Source: Argopecten irradians (Eukaryota > Mollusca > Bivalvia > Pectinida > Pectinidae). From it: DNA of 64,000 nt. How positions within the stretch are numbered: position 1 is the stretch's first letter; each line of letters starts with the position of its first letter. Below, piece by piece: positions 1 through 10,942 of this stretch. The stretch spans positions 32,275,349 through 32,339,348 of the forward strand of contig NC_091147.1 in NCBI RefSeq assembly GCF_041381155.1, given 5' to 3'. The notes under the pieces are model-generated. The model did no database searches, was not told the origin of the DNA, and was given only the letters and a program-made list of their open reading frames with translations. A program made the translations under genes and the position numbers.

Positions 1-708
1 TACCACTTTTCTGTAAAACGTCAACTTCCGGTAGGAAATAAGGGACAAAGTTCAAAAATGCAATTTTTCGACAAAATCATTAAAAAATCTTCTTCTCAAT
101 TTCTAGAAGGCCTAGAGACCTGATATTAAGCATGAAGCATGCTGACATAAATGCCTACCAAGTTTGTTAATGTAATTGACCTTGACCTATATCAAAGTGC
201 ACTCGGGCTAACAATCCTAAAATCTTCAAATGAATTATTGTAAAGTTCTGAAAGGCCTACGACATGGTATTGGACTTTTATGTACGTTTGAAATTAAGCA
301 CTACCAAGTGATTTATAAATGACCTTGTAAACGAAGTAGCTTTTAGGTTGAAAAGTAAGGCTACATGTACTGATAAAGCAATACTAGTTTCAGCTGTTTT
401 AGGTCAAACCTTTCATTAATAGATCAAAGGTTATAACAAACCTCTGGGGACCAATGAAATAACTTGGTTATAAACATAGTTCATTATACACATATTACAG
501 ACATATAATAGGAACCTTGTTGGGAAATGAAAACTACTACGCTGTAACCATGAATTTGTTGTTAGTTTGTCTGTTATAAACTTGATAGAAATCTATATTT
601 TATATACTAAATTATCTGAAAGTCGTGGCATTGTTTAATTGCAGTTATATGTAGAGAGCTTACATTAACTGAAATGGTTTTGATTTAAATGTTTTCATCT
701 TTCCACAG
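1..708 (+). other. Last intron of the TLDc-domain gene (partial)
   Basis: No coding sequence is recognisable here. The stretch ends in a clear 3' splice site, TTTTCATCTTTCCACAG at 692-708, which opens the terminal TLDc exon. Earlier exons of the gene lie to the left of the window. Confidence 0.5.
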
Positions 709-844
709 AAATGGGGAAGCCATACAATTAGATGCCAACCTTCATCATTGTCGAACTGAAAAATGTGATACATTCCAAAACGAACCTCTTTGTGAGGAAC
801 AAGATTTCACCTGCAAAGTTGTGGAAGTGTATGGATTCGTATGA
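709..844 (+). CDS. Terminal exon of a TLDc-domain protein
   Basis: The exon opens after the acceptor ending at 708. It supplies one base of a split codon, then 44 codons, then TGA at 842-844. The peptide begins NGEAIQLDANLHHCRTEKCD, continues TFQNEPLCEEQDF and ends VVEVYGFV. That is the hallmark end of a TLDc domain: a strand, C-x-TF-x-N-x-x-L, a short acidic turn, DF, and the final xVEVxGF strand. TLDc proteins (OXR1, NCOA7, MEAK7, and bivalve IFI44-like proteins) are connected with V-ATPase regulation and oxidative-stress resistance. Which subfamily this is cannot be told from 44 residues. No ATG-initiated frame explains it alone, so it is a 3' exon. A possible AATAAA lies at 1398-1403, but it is about 550 bp away and weak. 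Confidence 0.72.
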
Positions 845-1195
845 GAAATTGTGCAACTTGACTAAACATTTATATTAAGTTGTTTTTCAAAGTTTGGAAA
901 GAGAAATGCTGCATTCTGCAGAGTGATTTGCTCTTTGGAACAACAGATACTGTTATTGTAATTTTAATTTGAGTATATTTTATTATCCCTGCTTTCATCA
1001 TCAGTGATACATACCATAATATCAAAGCAGAAAATATATCAAATTCCTTAAATGTTCTTGCCCCAGAAGTCTAATAACATAACAAATATCTATTATACTA
1101 GGCCTGCTCCCAAGATAAGATAACTTTATAAAAAGGAGAAAATAGACTGAAATATGTGAACAAGGATGCGTTCAAATACCACCTATAAAATTGAT

Positions 1196-1335
1196 AATTA
1201 TGTATAATATGTATATACATCTCATTAGTATAAAGTTATGTATTATACGTATATACATCTCATTGGTATAAAGTTGTGTATTATACGTATATACATTTCA
1301 TTGGTATAAAGTTGTGTATTATACGTATATACATT
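1196..1335. repeat. 38-bp tandem repeat, about 4 copies
   Basis: The unit is built on ATACGTATATACATYTCATT followed by GGTATAAAGTTGTGTATT. A stray, partly matching copy of the same words occurs near 3918-3950, beyond the transposon that follows. This suggests the repeat was once one block, later split by the insertion at 1419-3577. Confidence 0.75.
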
Positions 1336-1418
1336 TTGACGATACAATGGACCTCTTTTTCAAATTCAGTTGACCATTTTGTTTAGAATATTGTGACAAT
1401 AAAATACAATTTTGTTAA

Positions 1419-3577
1419 AGGCCCACTACCTTTCCGGAGCAAAATATAAAGATTTCTTAAAACATTAATTACCTCAGAAAATATATACCGATGGCCTAAG
1501 ATGAGGTTACAACACCAAACATATACAAGACTTTCTGCGTAATATATAATAACAATGGAGAGTCATTTCGCTGTTTTACCGTCTGCCGCAGTGATAGTCA
1601 ACTACCGCGCGGTATTTAGGACGACGGGGGGAAACATAAGACGACCCGCGTTATGAAAATTAACATTTTAGTTATTTTAATTAAATTGTTTAGGAGGTGA
1701 TAATAAGTGTAGTATTAACGTTAAGTTAATAACTTTTGCCACTCGACAAAATTATTAATCTCGTTTTTAGCTCACCTGGCCCGAAGTGCCAGTGAGCTTA
1801 TGTCATGGCGTGGCGTCCGTCGTCCGTCGGCGTCCGTCGTCCGTCTGTCCGTCAACATTTCCTTTAAATCGCTACTAGTCATAGAGTTCTGCATGGATTG
1901 TAACCAAATTTGGCCACAAACATCCTTGGGGGAAGGGGAACAGAACTTGTATAAATTTTAGCTCTGACGCACCGGGGGCAGGAGGGATGGGCCCAATAGG
2001 GGAAATAGAGGTAAATCCTTTAAATCACTACTTGTCCTAGAGTTCTGCATGGATTGTAACCAAAATTAGCCACAAACATCCTTGGGGGAAGGGGAACAGA
2101 ACTTGTATAAATTTTGGCTCTGACCCCCCGGGGGCAGGAGGGGCGGGGCCCAATAGGGGAAATAGAGGTAAATCCTTTAAATCGCTACTTGTCCTAGAGT
2201 TCTGCATGGATTGTAACCAAATTTGGCCACAAACATCCTTGGGGGAGAGGGAACAGAACTTGTATAAATCTTAGCTCTGATGCCCCGGGGGCAGGAGGGG
2301 CGGGGCCCAATAGGGGAAATAGAGGTAAATTCTTTAAATCACTACTTGTCCTAGAGTTCTGCATGGATTGTAACCAAAATTAGCCACAAACATCCTTGGG
2401 GGAAGGGGAACAGAACTTGTATAAATTTTGGCTCTGGTCCCCCAGGGGCAGGAGGGGCGGGGCCCAATAGGGGAAACAGAGGTAAATCCTTTAAATCGCT
2501 ACTAGTCATAGAGTTCTGAATGGATTGTAACCAAATTTGGCCACAAACATCCTTGGGGGAAGGGGAACAGAACTTGTATAAATTTTCGCTCTGGTCCCCC
2601 AGGGGCAGAAGGGGCGGGGCCCAATAGGGGAAATAGAAATAAATTCTTTAAATTGCTACTAGTCATAGAGTTCTACATGAATTGTAACCAAATTTGGCCA
2701 CAAACATCCTTGGGGAAGAGGAACAGAACTTGTATAAATTTTGGCTCTGGCCCCCCAGGGGCTGGAGGGGTGGGGCCCAATAGGGGAAATAGAGGTAAAT
2801 CCTTTAAATCGCTACTAGTCATAGAGTTCTGCATGGAATGTAACCAAATTTGGCCAGAAATATCCTTGGGAGAATAAGAACTGAGTTTGTACAAATTTTG
2901 GCTCTGGTCCCACGGGGGCAGGAGGGGCGGGGCCCAATAGGGGAATTATAGGTAAATCCTATAAATCGGTACTTGTCCTAGAGTTCTGCATGGATTGTAA
3001 CCAAATTTGGCCATGAACATCCTTGAGGGAAGGGGAACAGAACATGTATAAATTTTGGCTCTGATACCCCGGGGGCAGGAGAGGTGGGGCCCAATAGAGG
3101 AAATAGAGGTAAATCCTTTAAATCGGTACTAGTCGTAGAGTTCTGCATGGAATATAACCAAATTTGGCCACAAACATCCTTTTTGGAAGGGGAACAGATC
3201 TTGTGAAAATTTTGGCTCTGGCCTCCCACGGGGGCAGGACGGGTGGGGCCCAATAGGGGAAATAGAGGTAAATCCTATAAATTGCTACTTGTCCTAGAGT
3301 TTTGCTTGGATTGTGACCAAATTTGGCCATAAACATCCTTGGGGGAAGGGGAACAGAACTTGTATAAATTTCGGCTCTGACCCCCTGGGGGCAGGAGGGG
3401 CGGGGCCCGATACGGGATTTAGAGGTTAATATTAAAATTCCTTCAGAAAAGAAACAATGAACCTGTATTCAGAACATTACTTGGCATTACAAACCAGGTG
3501 AGTGATACAGGCCCTCTGGGCCTCTTGTACATTCCCATTTTAAAAATCAAAAACCGTTCCGGAAAGGTAGTGGGCCT
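1419..3577. mobile_element. TTAA-flanked inverted-repeat element (piggyBac-like, non-autonomous)
   Basis: Terminal inverted repeats AGGCCCACTACCTTTCCGGA (from 1419) and its reverse complement (to 3577) are nearly perfect. Each is directly flanked by TTAA (1415-1418 and 3578-3581), the target duplication typical of piggyBac-type elements. The element has no transposase frame. Most of its interior is a nested Helitron-like insertion. Its 5' interior (about 1540-1690) has a diverged relative at 23570-23690. Confidence 0.8.
1770..3527 (+). mobile_element. Helitron/Helentron-like non-autonomous element with about 10 internal units of about 150 bp
   Basis: It opens TTTTTAGCTCACCTGGCCC with a short dyad (AGCTCAC / GTGAGCT) and a CGTCCGTC-rich tract. 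It then carries about ten tandem units of roughly 150 bp (AGTTCTGCATGGATTGTAAC, CCACAAACATCCTTGGGGG, GGGGCGGGGCCCAATAGGGG). It closes with a GGCCC-TCT-GGGCC hairpin followed by TCTTGT at 3510-3527. It has no protein-coding capacity. Small open frames inside it (for example 2653-2877) are chance frames of the repeat. Calling the terminal hairpin plus CTCTTG a Helitron/Helentron end is inference. Confidence 0.65.
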
Positions 3578-4134
3578 TTAAAGTAACATTCTATAACATG
3601 GAAAAAATCTATGAAACATTTGATTCGGTTTATTATTTGTGTTAATTAATTTCTGTCAATTCGTATTCTTAGTTGTGAAAAGGCATTTTTAATCCATCTA
3701 GGTGACACAGATGGTTTAAACACTTCCTTTTGTTTGAAATGCTCTTACTTGAATGGTGTTTTAGAATAAATTTTTTTTGGAATTTCCTATTTCTATACAA
3801 AAAATGTAGCTTGAATTGTGAAAACGATACAGCGATATACAGCATTTTTGTGTACCAATATTCAATACGCTGCTGAAACTCGAAATGTATCGGTATATCT
3901 ATGTATTGATCCAGCCCTAACGTATATACATTTCATTGGAAATTTGTATAACATGAAAACGGACATGACATATAAAAAGGGAAGCAAATAATGGAGGACG
4001 GTGCAATTTTATGAAAACATTAAATGATCTAGTTGATGTACAAAAGTACAGATATTATAATATTAGAATCAAATGTAAAATTCATCTTACCACTTAATAT
4101 GGCTTAAACGAAGTTTTAAACATGTATTCCGTTT

Positions 4135-4285
4135 TTGCATACTTCAGAGTTATCTCCCTTGCAAGAAAATATCAATTGTGACATAATTATATTGTGAGTA
4201 AAAATCATGTTATTTTCACTAAAATATATGACATATGCTTGAAAAAAAAACCTTCTTGTAAGGGCATATAACTCTGAAATACGTA
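4135..4285. mobile_element. Inverted-repeat MITE, diverged copy
   Basis: The left arm TTGCATACTTCAGAGTTATC and the right arm around GGCATATAACTCTGAAATAC are inverted copies. The same family recurs at 41176-41300 and, best preserved, at 47377-47553. Confidence 0.6.
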
Positions 4286-4514
4286 AATAACGTATATTTA
4301 CTGCAGCCCATGGGGTAGTTCTTAGCAGTGCATGGGAGGAAGTTATATATATATGTGGTATTTTGTACATCATAGGATATACAGTGAGCAATCTTGCATT
4401 GTATGCTGAATAAAAATATAATATCAATGAAAAGGAAGCAATTAGGAGTTTGAAGTAAACAGATGAAGAGCTTATGTATAGATAGATAGTATCTAGTGCA
4501 TCAATTTAACTGGT

Positions 4515-5455
4515 AGACTCATGGCCTGTAGTCAATATTTCATAGGTCGGTAGTCAGAATCAAGTCACTGTCAGTTTCATATTTCTATAGAGTATAAACC
4601 AGGGCCTGTGGGTCAATATTTCTAGGGTAGTCAGATATCAAGGTCACTGTCAGTTTCATATATTCTATAGAGTATAAACCCAGGGCCCCGTGGGTCAATA
4701 TTTCTAGGTCTGGTAGTCAGATCTCAAGATCACTGTCAGTTTCATATATTCTATAGAGTATAAACCCAGGGCCCTGTGGGTCAATATTTCTAGGTCTGGT
4801 AGTCAGATCTCAAGATCACTGTCAGTTTCATATATTCTATAGAGTATAAACCCAGGGCCCCGTGGGTCAATATTTCTATAGATCTGGTAGTCAGATCTCA
4901 AGATCACTGTCAGTTTCATATATTCTATAGAGTATAAACCCAGGGCCCCGTGGGTCAATATTTCTAGGTCTGGTAGTCAGATCTCAAGATCACTGTCAGT
5001 TTTTCAGCCCTCATTTTAGGTTAGTCAGATCTCAAGATCACTGTCAGTTTCATATATTCTATAGAGTATAAACCCAGGGCCCCGTGGGTCAATATTTCTA
5101 GGTCTGGTAGTCAGATCTCAAGGTCACTGTCAGTTTTATGTATTCTACAGGGAATAGAGCTAGGGCCCTGTAGTCAATATTTCTAGGTCTGGTAGTCAGA
5201 TCTCAAGGTCACTGTCAGTTTTATATATTCTACAGGGAATAGAGCTAGGGCCCTGTAGTCAATATTTCTAGGTCTGGTAGTCAGATCTCAAGGTCACTGT
5301 CAGTTTTATGTATTCTACAGGGAATAGAGCTAGGGCCCTGTAGTCAATATTTCTAGGTCTGGTAGTCAGATCTCAAGGTCACTGTCAGTTTTATGTATTC
5401 TACAGGGAATAGAGCTAGGGTCCTGTAGTCAATATTTCTAGGTCTATATAATACT
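4515..5455. repeat. About 86-bp minisatellite, about 11 copies
   Basis: The unit contains GGTCAATATTTCTAGGTCTG, GTAGTCAGATCTCAAGATCA and CTGTCAGTTTCATATATTCT. The right-hand copies (from about 5130) form a distinct subtype with ACAGGGAATAGAGCTAGGG in place of ATAGAGTATAAACCCAGGG, showing block-wise spread of variants. No exon is recognisable next to it. Confidence 0.9.
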
Positions 5456-5694
5456 GTAGTCCCTGCAATGGTATGCTTGTAGGAATGAAAGCTGTAGTGT
5501 GAGATCTATGTACAAGTGATTGTGCACAAGTCATAAAATTTTTTTCTAGTCAGCATGTTTCTTGTATTGTGTCCCTTAGATGTTTGTTAAGCCCCATGTG
5601 CCACTTGTTATCATATAATCAATAGCAATGGCTTTCAAACACGCTTTGATTACAAAAAAAATTGAGAGCAAAATACGAATTAATAATATATAAT

Positions 5695-6680
5695 CATGTA
5701 AACCAGATCATGTAAAGTGTAAACTGGATCATGTAAAGTCTGTCTATTGTACAATGTCAGATGTAAACTGGATCATGTAAAGTCTGTCTGTTGTACAATG
5801 CCAGATGTAAACTGGATCATGTAAAGTCTGTCTGTTGTACAATGTCAGATGTAAACTGGATCATGTAAAGTCTGTCTGTTGTACAATGTCAGATGTAAAC
5901 TGGATCATGTAAAGTCTGTCTGTTGTACAATGTCAGATATAAACTGGATCATGTAAAGTCTGTCTGTTGTACAATGTCAGATGTAAACTGGATCATGTAA
6001 AGTCTGTCTGTTGTACAATGTCAGATGTAAACTGGATCATGTAAAGTCTGTCTGTTGTACAATGTCAGATGTAAACTGGATCATGTAAAGTCTGTCTGTT
6101 GTACAATGTCAGATGTAAACTGGATCATGTAAAGTCTGTCTGTTGTACAATGTCAGATATAAACTGGATCATGTAAAGTCTGTTGTACAATGTCAGATGT
6201 AAACTGGATCATGTAAAGTCTGCCTATTGTACAATGTCAGATGTAAACTGGATCATGTAAAGTCCGTCTGTTGTACAATGTCAGATGTAAACTGGATCAT
6301 GTAAAGTCTGTCTGTTGTACAATGTCAGATGTAAACTGGATCATGTAAAGTCTGTCTGTTGTACAATGTCAGATGTAAACTGGATCATGTAAAGTCTGTT
6401 GTACAATGTCAGATGTAAACTGGATCATGTAAAGTCTGTCTGTTGTACAATGTCAGATGTAAACTGGATCATGTAAAGTCTGTTGTACAATAGTCTGTTG
6501 TACAATGTCAGATGTAAACTGGATCATGTAAAGTCTGTCTGTTGTACAATGTCAGATGTAAACTGGATCATGTAAAGTCTGTCTGTTGTACAATGTCAGA
6601 TGTAAACTGGATCATGTAAAGTCCGTCTGTTGTACAATGTCAGATGTAAACTGGATCATATAAAGTCTGTCTTTTGTATG
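5695..6680. repeat. 44-bp minisatellite, about 22 copies
   Basis: The unit reads GTAAACTGGATCATGTAAAG then TCTGTCTGTTGTACAATGTC then AGAT. Copies are highly uniform, with occasional deletions of TCTG. Read on the plus strand, each unit contains a splice-acceptor-like stretch ending in CAG, but I see no adjacent exon. Confidence 0.9.
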
Positions 6681-6900
6681 ATGTCAGATTCAGTATCAAC
6701 CAATAGAATTTATATGAATATAAGTGCTGTTACACTTACCATAAGTGATAATTGATGTTGTATAATTAAAATCTTTGATTGTGCTGGAGGAAGCCAATAT
6801 CAGTAACTGTTGTACTCTAGATCCATGATAAGCTGCTTTGTGATAAATAATGTTGTGTTCATATTGATTCATCAATTGGATTAATATATTGCTCTATTTA

Positions 6901-7052
6901 AGGATTAACTTGAATAGATTTTTTATGTTATGGAGATATAACACAAAAATCTGAGTGTACTCTAAATAAACCGCGAAGCGGTTTATGATGAGAGTACACT
7001 CAGATTTTTGTGTTATATCTCCATAACATCAAAAATCTATTCAAATTAATCC
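6901..7052. mobile_element. Imperfect palindrome / foldback element
   Basis: Two arms of about 70 bp (AGGATTAACTTGAATAGATT against AATCTATTCAAATTAATCCT) fold around the centre CCGC-GAA-GCGG at about 6971-6981. It codes for nothing and is probably a foldback MITE. The CCGC/GCGG centre resembles that of the element at 30726-30890. Confidence 0.75.
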
Positions 7053-7599
7053 TTATAATTCAATTTACTAAAGATAATCTCTTCAACATTTAAAATTCAT
7101 TTTGGGACTCTTTTGTCTATGAAATTATTACGCCGTCATCTCAGCCAATCAGAAGCGACGTTACAAACGGCGACGCCATTTTTTCCTTTATGGGCTGATA
7201 AAGTAAATTTTTAAGCCAATGAAAATGCTCGTAACAAGCAAAATTGAATTATTAATAAATACTTTCTTTCTTATTAAAATATGATTACAAAATTATAAAA
7301 AATGTTGTGAGGTATGGAACAATACCTCCAGACTGATTTGGAGATGGAAAGTTACGTTCAGTTTGAACGTCCTATAGGGAGATAGATAAGTCATTTAGTG
7401 ATGAGGAAAAATGAAATATATTAAGTAACAGGATAAACACGATATTTCTGAACTAAAACCAAGTACATTTGGTACTCAAGGTAAAAGGTCAACAGACTGT
7501 CTCCTGGTAAAGTACAGTAACAAAAAGGAGAATGAAGCTTGGGTCCCACAAGTCATTAGCTATATATATATATTCTTATGTTTAAATTACCTGGCCAGA

Positions 7600-7790
7600 A
7601 CAGTCGAATAAACTCATGTCATGGGAACAGAGTTTGTATAAATGGTAGCTCCAACGCTCCTTGCTCTTGGGTAAGAGATGTGGGGCTCTTTAGGCCAAAT
7701 AAAGAAAATTCTTTTTACTTAATATTTTTTATACTTATTAAACCAATTGTACTGGATACAGGCTCTATGGACCTCGTGTTCTTAGCAATT
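7600..7790 (+). mobile_element. Decayed single unit of the Helitron-like family
   Basis: GGGAACAGAGTTTGTATAAA, a following GCTC-rich block, GGCCAAATAAAGAAAATTC and a degraded terminal ATACAGGCTCTATGGACCTC follow the order of one unit plus the 3' end of the element at 1770-3527. The 73-codon open frame overlapping it is a by-product of the repeat. Confidence 0.5.
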
Positions 7791-7799
7791 ATTTCTTGA

Positions 7800-10700
7800 G
7801 AGCATTTGGATGTAAAATATCAAGGCTCCGGAAATTATCAGGATGGACAATGATGTCATATATATATCTTTAGGGAAATAAAATGAACTCACTATACATA
7901 TGTATAGACGAAAAAAGTGAATCAGAAATTTGTTCTGAAATTTTGTTTTGTTCATTTATTCCATTTTCCTGGCTCACGAGCTCATTCAATGGGTCCAATG
8001 TTTGATAATAAAATACTGAGTTCAAAGTTCATACATAAGGACAATTTATAAATCAATATGTCTTACTAGTATTTCACTTGCCAGAACTTGATCTTCATGG
8101 CTCTAAATTATATACAAATGTATTATTCATTTGTCCTTCCCATATAAATCAGTAATAGCCAATTGCTATTTCATTTTGTATGCCATCCAGTCTGTCGAGT
8201 TCCTAATCATGTTTTCATATTTCTGTTTGATGTAAACTTCTGGTAATGGTGTAGTCATTTGTTATGGCCAGACACAAGCACCTAATCACATGTCAGCTTT
8301 CATATTTTGTAATCTAAAGGCATTCCATACAATATGATGTTATTGATATGTTTGTTTATTGTGATTCTGGAAACAATGAAAATCTGGCATTTTTAATTCC
8401 ATGAACCGTTTATTGTCAAAACCCTACTTCTTTTTGCGCTCACTTTAAATTCCACATTTTCTTTCCTGACGACTTAGTATTTTGAAATTTAAATTTTCTA
8501 AATTTCTGCTGTATGAGTTATTGAAATTTTTTCTTGGAAATCAATTGTCACGACGTTATATCTCAAGCAAAAACCAATCACGTGAAAATAAGTCGGTCGA
8601 CAGTAAACGCCCAGTTACAGTATTTGTCTTTTATGTATTAAAATGATACTCAATCTGTGTCCAATGTTCCAACGGTATGCAATAAACGGATAGCCAAATG
8701 CTTTTGTGTAATCACATCTTTTCTTGTTTGTTGTTATAGATTCATGGATCATCCTATGATTTTGGAATGATCGTATAAACATGATCCTATGTACAACATA
8801 CCTGTTCCCAGGTACTCGACTGGCGTGTCAGCCGTTAAACTTTGTTAAAACATTATAATAAAATGTGGAGCGCCCGGCTAAGGTCAATTTTTCGGCTATA
8901 TCGTTCAAAGTTTGAAACTTTGTGAGATAACACTATTTGTGTTTAGCAATTATACTCAATGTCAAGAACGACTTTCAACTGTGATTGTTGTCTCACCTTT
9001 AGTAGCACTGATGGAATATCAAGCTGAGAGCATTTCAAAGAAAGGAGTCAATACCATTTATTTATAAAAAAAATACCTGATGGTGTAACATTGAAAGATA
9101 TTCATGGAGGGAAATGAGACATCATCTTTGGAAGCCCCGAATCACTCCTTTGAGATCACAGATCATTATTCAATCTCTCCCAGGGTGCATTGCGGTTCCC
9201 ACAATTTCACCTCTTTAAACGGCCCTGTGAAATTTCAAGATTCTTGAAAAATGCATTTCAGACGCATACTAAATTCTTCGATACATATTGTAAGTTTCCT
9301 TTTGTATCATTTTCCTGTAAACGACTGTCAGTTCTGACATAATATAATTTTAAAATTCAATATCAAACCAAACAATAGTGGAATCTTTTGCAGATACACT
9401 AGATTTACTTGTAAGTAAATAGTCACGCTTTGCATATGACGTCCACTGTTTCAAAAACAATCACTGTGACGTCATATATCCTGGGAGCGCAATATATTAA
9501 ACAATCGTCATGGCGTAATATTCTGTGACCCAAGGTCAACAGACCGCCAGTCCGTGAGTCGTTGACAGAGGTGAAAGTGGGGACCGGAATGATTATTAAT
9601 CCTTTGAGAGATTGATCATTACTGACAGATGTGTCCTATACCTGGGAGAGATTGATCATTATTGACAGATGTGTCAAATACCGCTGCAATGAAAGCTTTA
9701 CATGTATATGTAAATGAGGCACATACCATTAAAAATTTGTAAGTACCACTTAAAACCTTTTTTAACGTGTCATTTAAAATGCACTAATTTTAGAGTATAC
9801 ATGCTAGTTTACAGAATTTGATCATTAATTGTTTTATTAGGGTATCTATGATCAATTTTGAATTTAAAGTCACATAGGGCAAATGTTGACTTTTTAGAAA
9901 AATCTCCTTGGCTACATTTAAGCCTTTGAAAAGCAATTTTCCCTCTTGTTTTTAAAGTATCTGCTTAAAGATTATACGTATGACATGTTTTTAAAATGAT
10001 TTAAAATTATGGACAAAATCAATAACATAAAATATTCGGAGCAAACCCATATTCTTAACTTTTATCCTGTCAAAAAAAAAAAATTTTGGCTTGGATTTCC
10101 TTGGTATTTTGTAATTCTAAGTACTATGAAATAAAACAAAAGGCAAGTATACGGAATATTCCATTTTATTTTCACAATTTGGATATTTTATGCAACAATA
10201 TAAAACATATGAGTATACGAGTCTTTAACAAATTATTTTCGGTGAAATAACTATAAAACGATAAAAATGTATGATATAATTTCATACATAAAAAAAAATC
10301 TGAGTATTTTGTCGTTTAGATTATCCTCTGATGATAACATGAGATTTAAGTTCTAATTCATGTGTGTTTTAATACATAAAACATTGGATTTTCTGTATCC
10401 TCTTTACAAATTAAATTATATTTACCCAAATATCTATTTGAAATCACTAATATTTTAAATATAGATACACTTACCTGTATAGACATTTGATAAATAATTA
10501 ATTACTAATTAATATGTTTTAACTGATTTAAAAACCTTCAATATATAATTATGAAATGTATGTATGTATATATTTTCTAATATAAAAACGTTTAGAAAAA
10601 AAATAATTTTTTGTTTAAAATTGGAAATACATGTACACTCCATCAATGAACAAAAAGTATGTGTTTATCTATCAGTTAAATATTGAAGAGAAATAAAATA

Positions 10701-10870
10701 AAGATCATCAAAAATATGTAGAAGCAAAAAGTAAGAAGCAAAAAATACAAAACCTGCTTAAATAGCTGTATAAAATGATATACGAGTGCTATTAGATTCA
10801 AGGCTATTATGTAGAGCGTGAATAACTCAGATCGACGACTATTATAAAAGGTTAAAGTTGATACTGTTTA
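7800..10870. other. Intergenic sequence without recognised genes
   Basis: This is AT-rich single-copy-looking sequence without convincing exons on either strand. The only structure noted is a two-copy direct repeat at about 9600-9690 (GAGAGATTGATCATTAYTGA, CAGATGTGTC). Two TGACGTC motifs lie near 9437 and 9468; related motifs recur in inverted-repeat elements elsewhere in the window. Confidence 0.4.
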
Positions 10871-10878
10871 TCAATACT

Positions 10879-10942
10879 TCAGAGGTTTAAAATATCAGAT
10901 GACGCTCCTATCTTATGGTGATTGCACAAACGTCCAACACTT
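10879..10942 (-). CDS. Possible terminal RFX exon across the 50-bp array
   Basis: If exon 18638-18708 ends at CGACT|GTAGTT, the first acceptor beyond the array is GTATACAG (AG at 10943-10944). It would add one base plus 20 codons ([20 protein letters not shown]), then TGA at 10879-10881. The phase fits and the array would then fill one intron exactly. The polypyrimidine tract is poor and the peptide matches nothing I know. The alternative is that the protein stops at the TAG at 18635-18637. Confidence 0.25.

Noticed and set aside
2653..3336. Small open frames in the GGGGCGGGGCCC repeats
   Set aside because: They overlap on both strands, follow the 150-bp unit and lack any domain.
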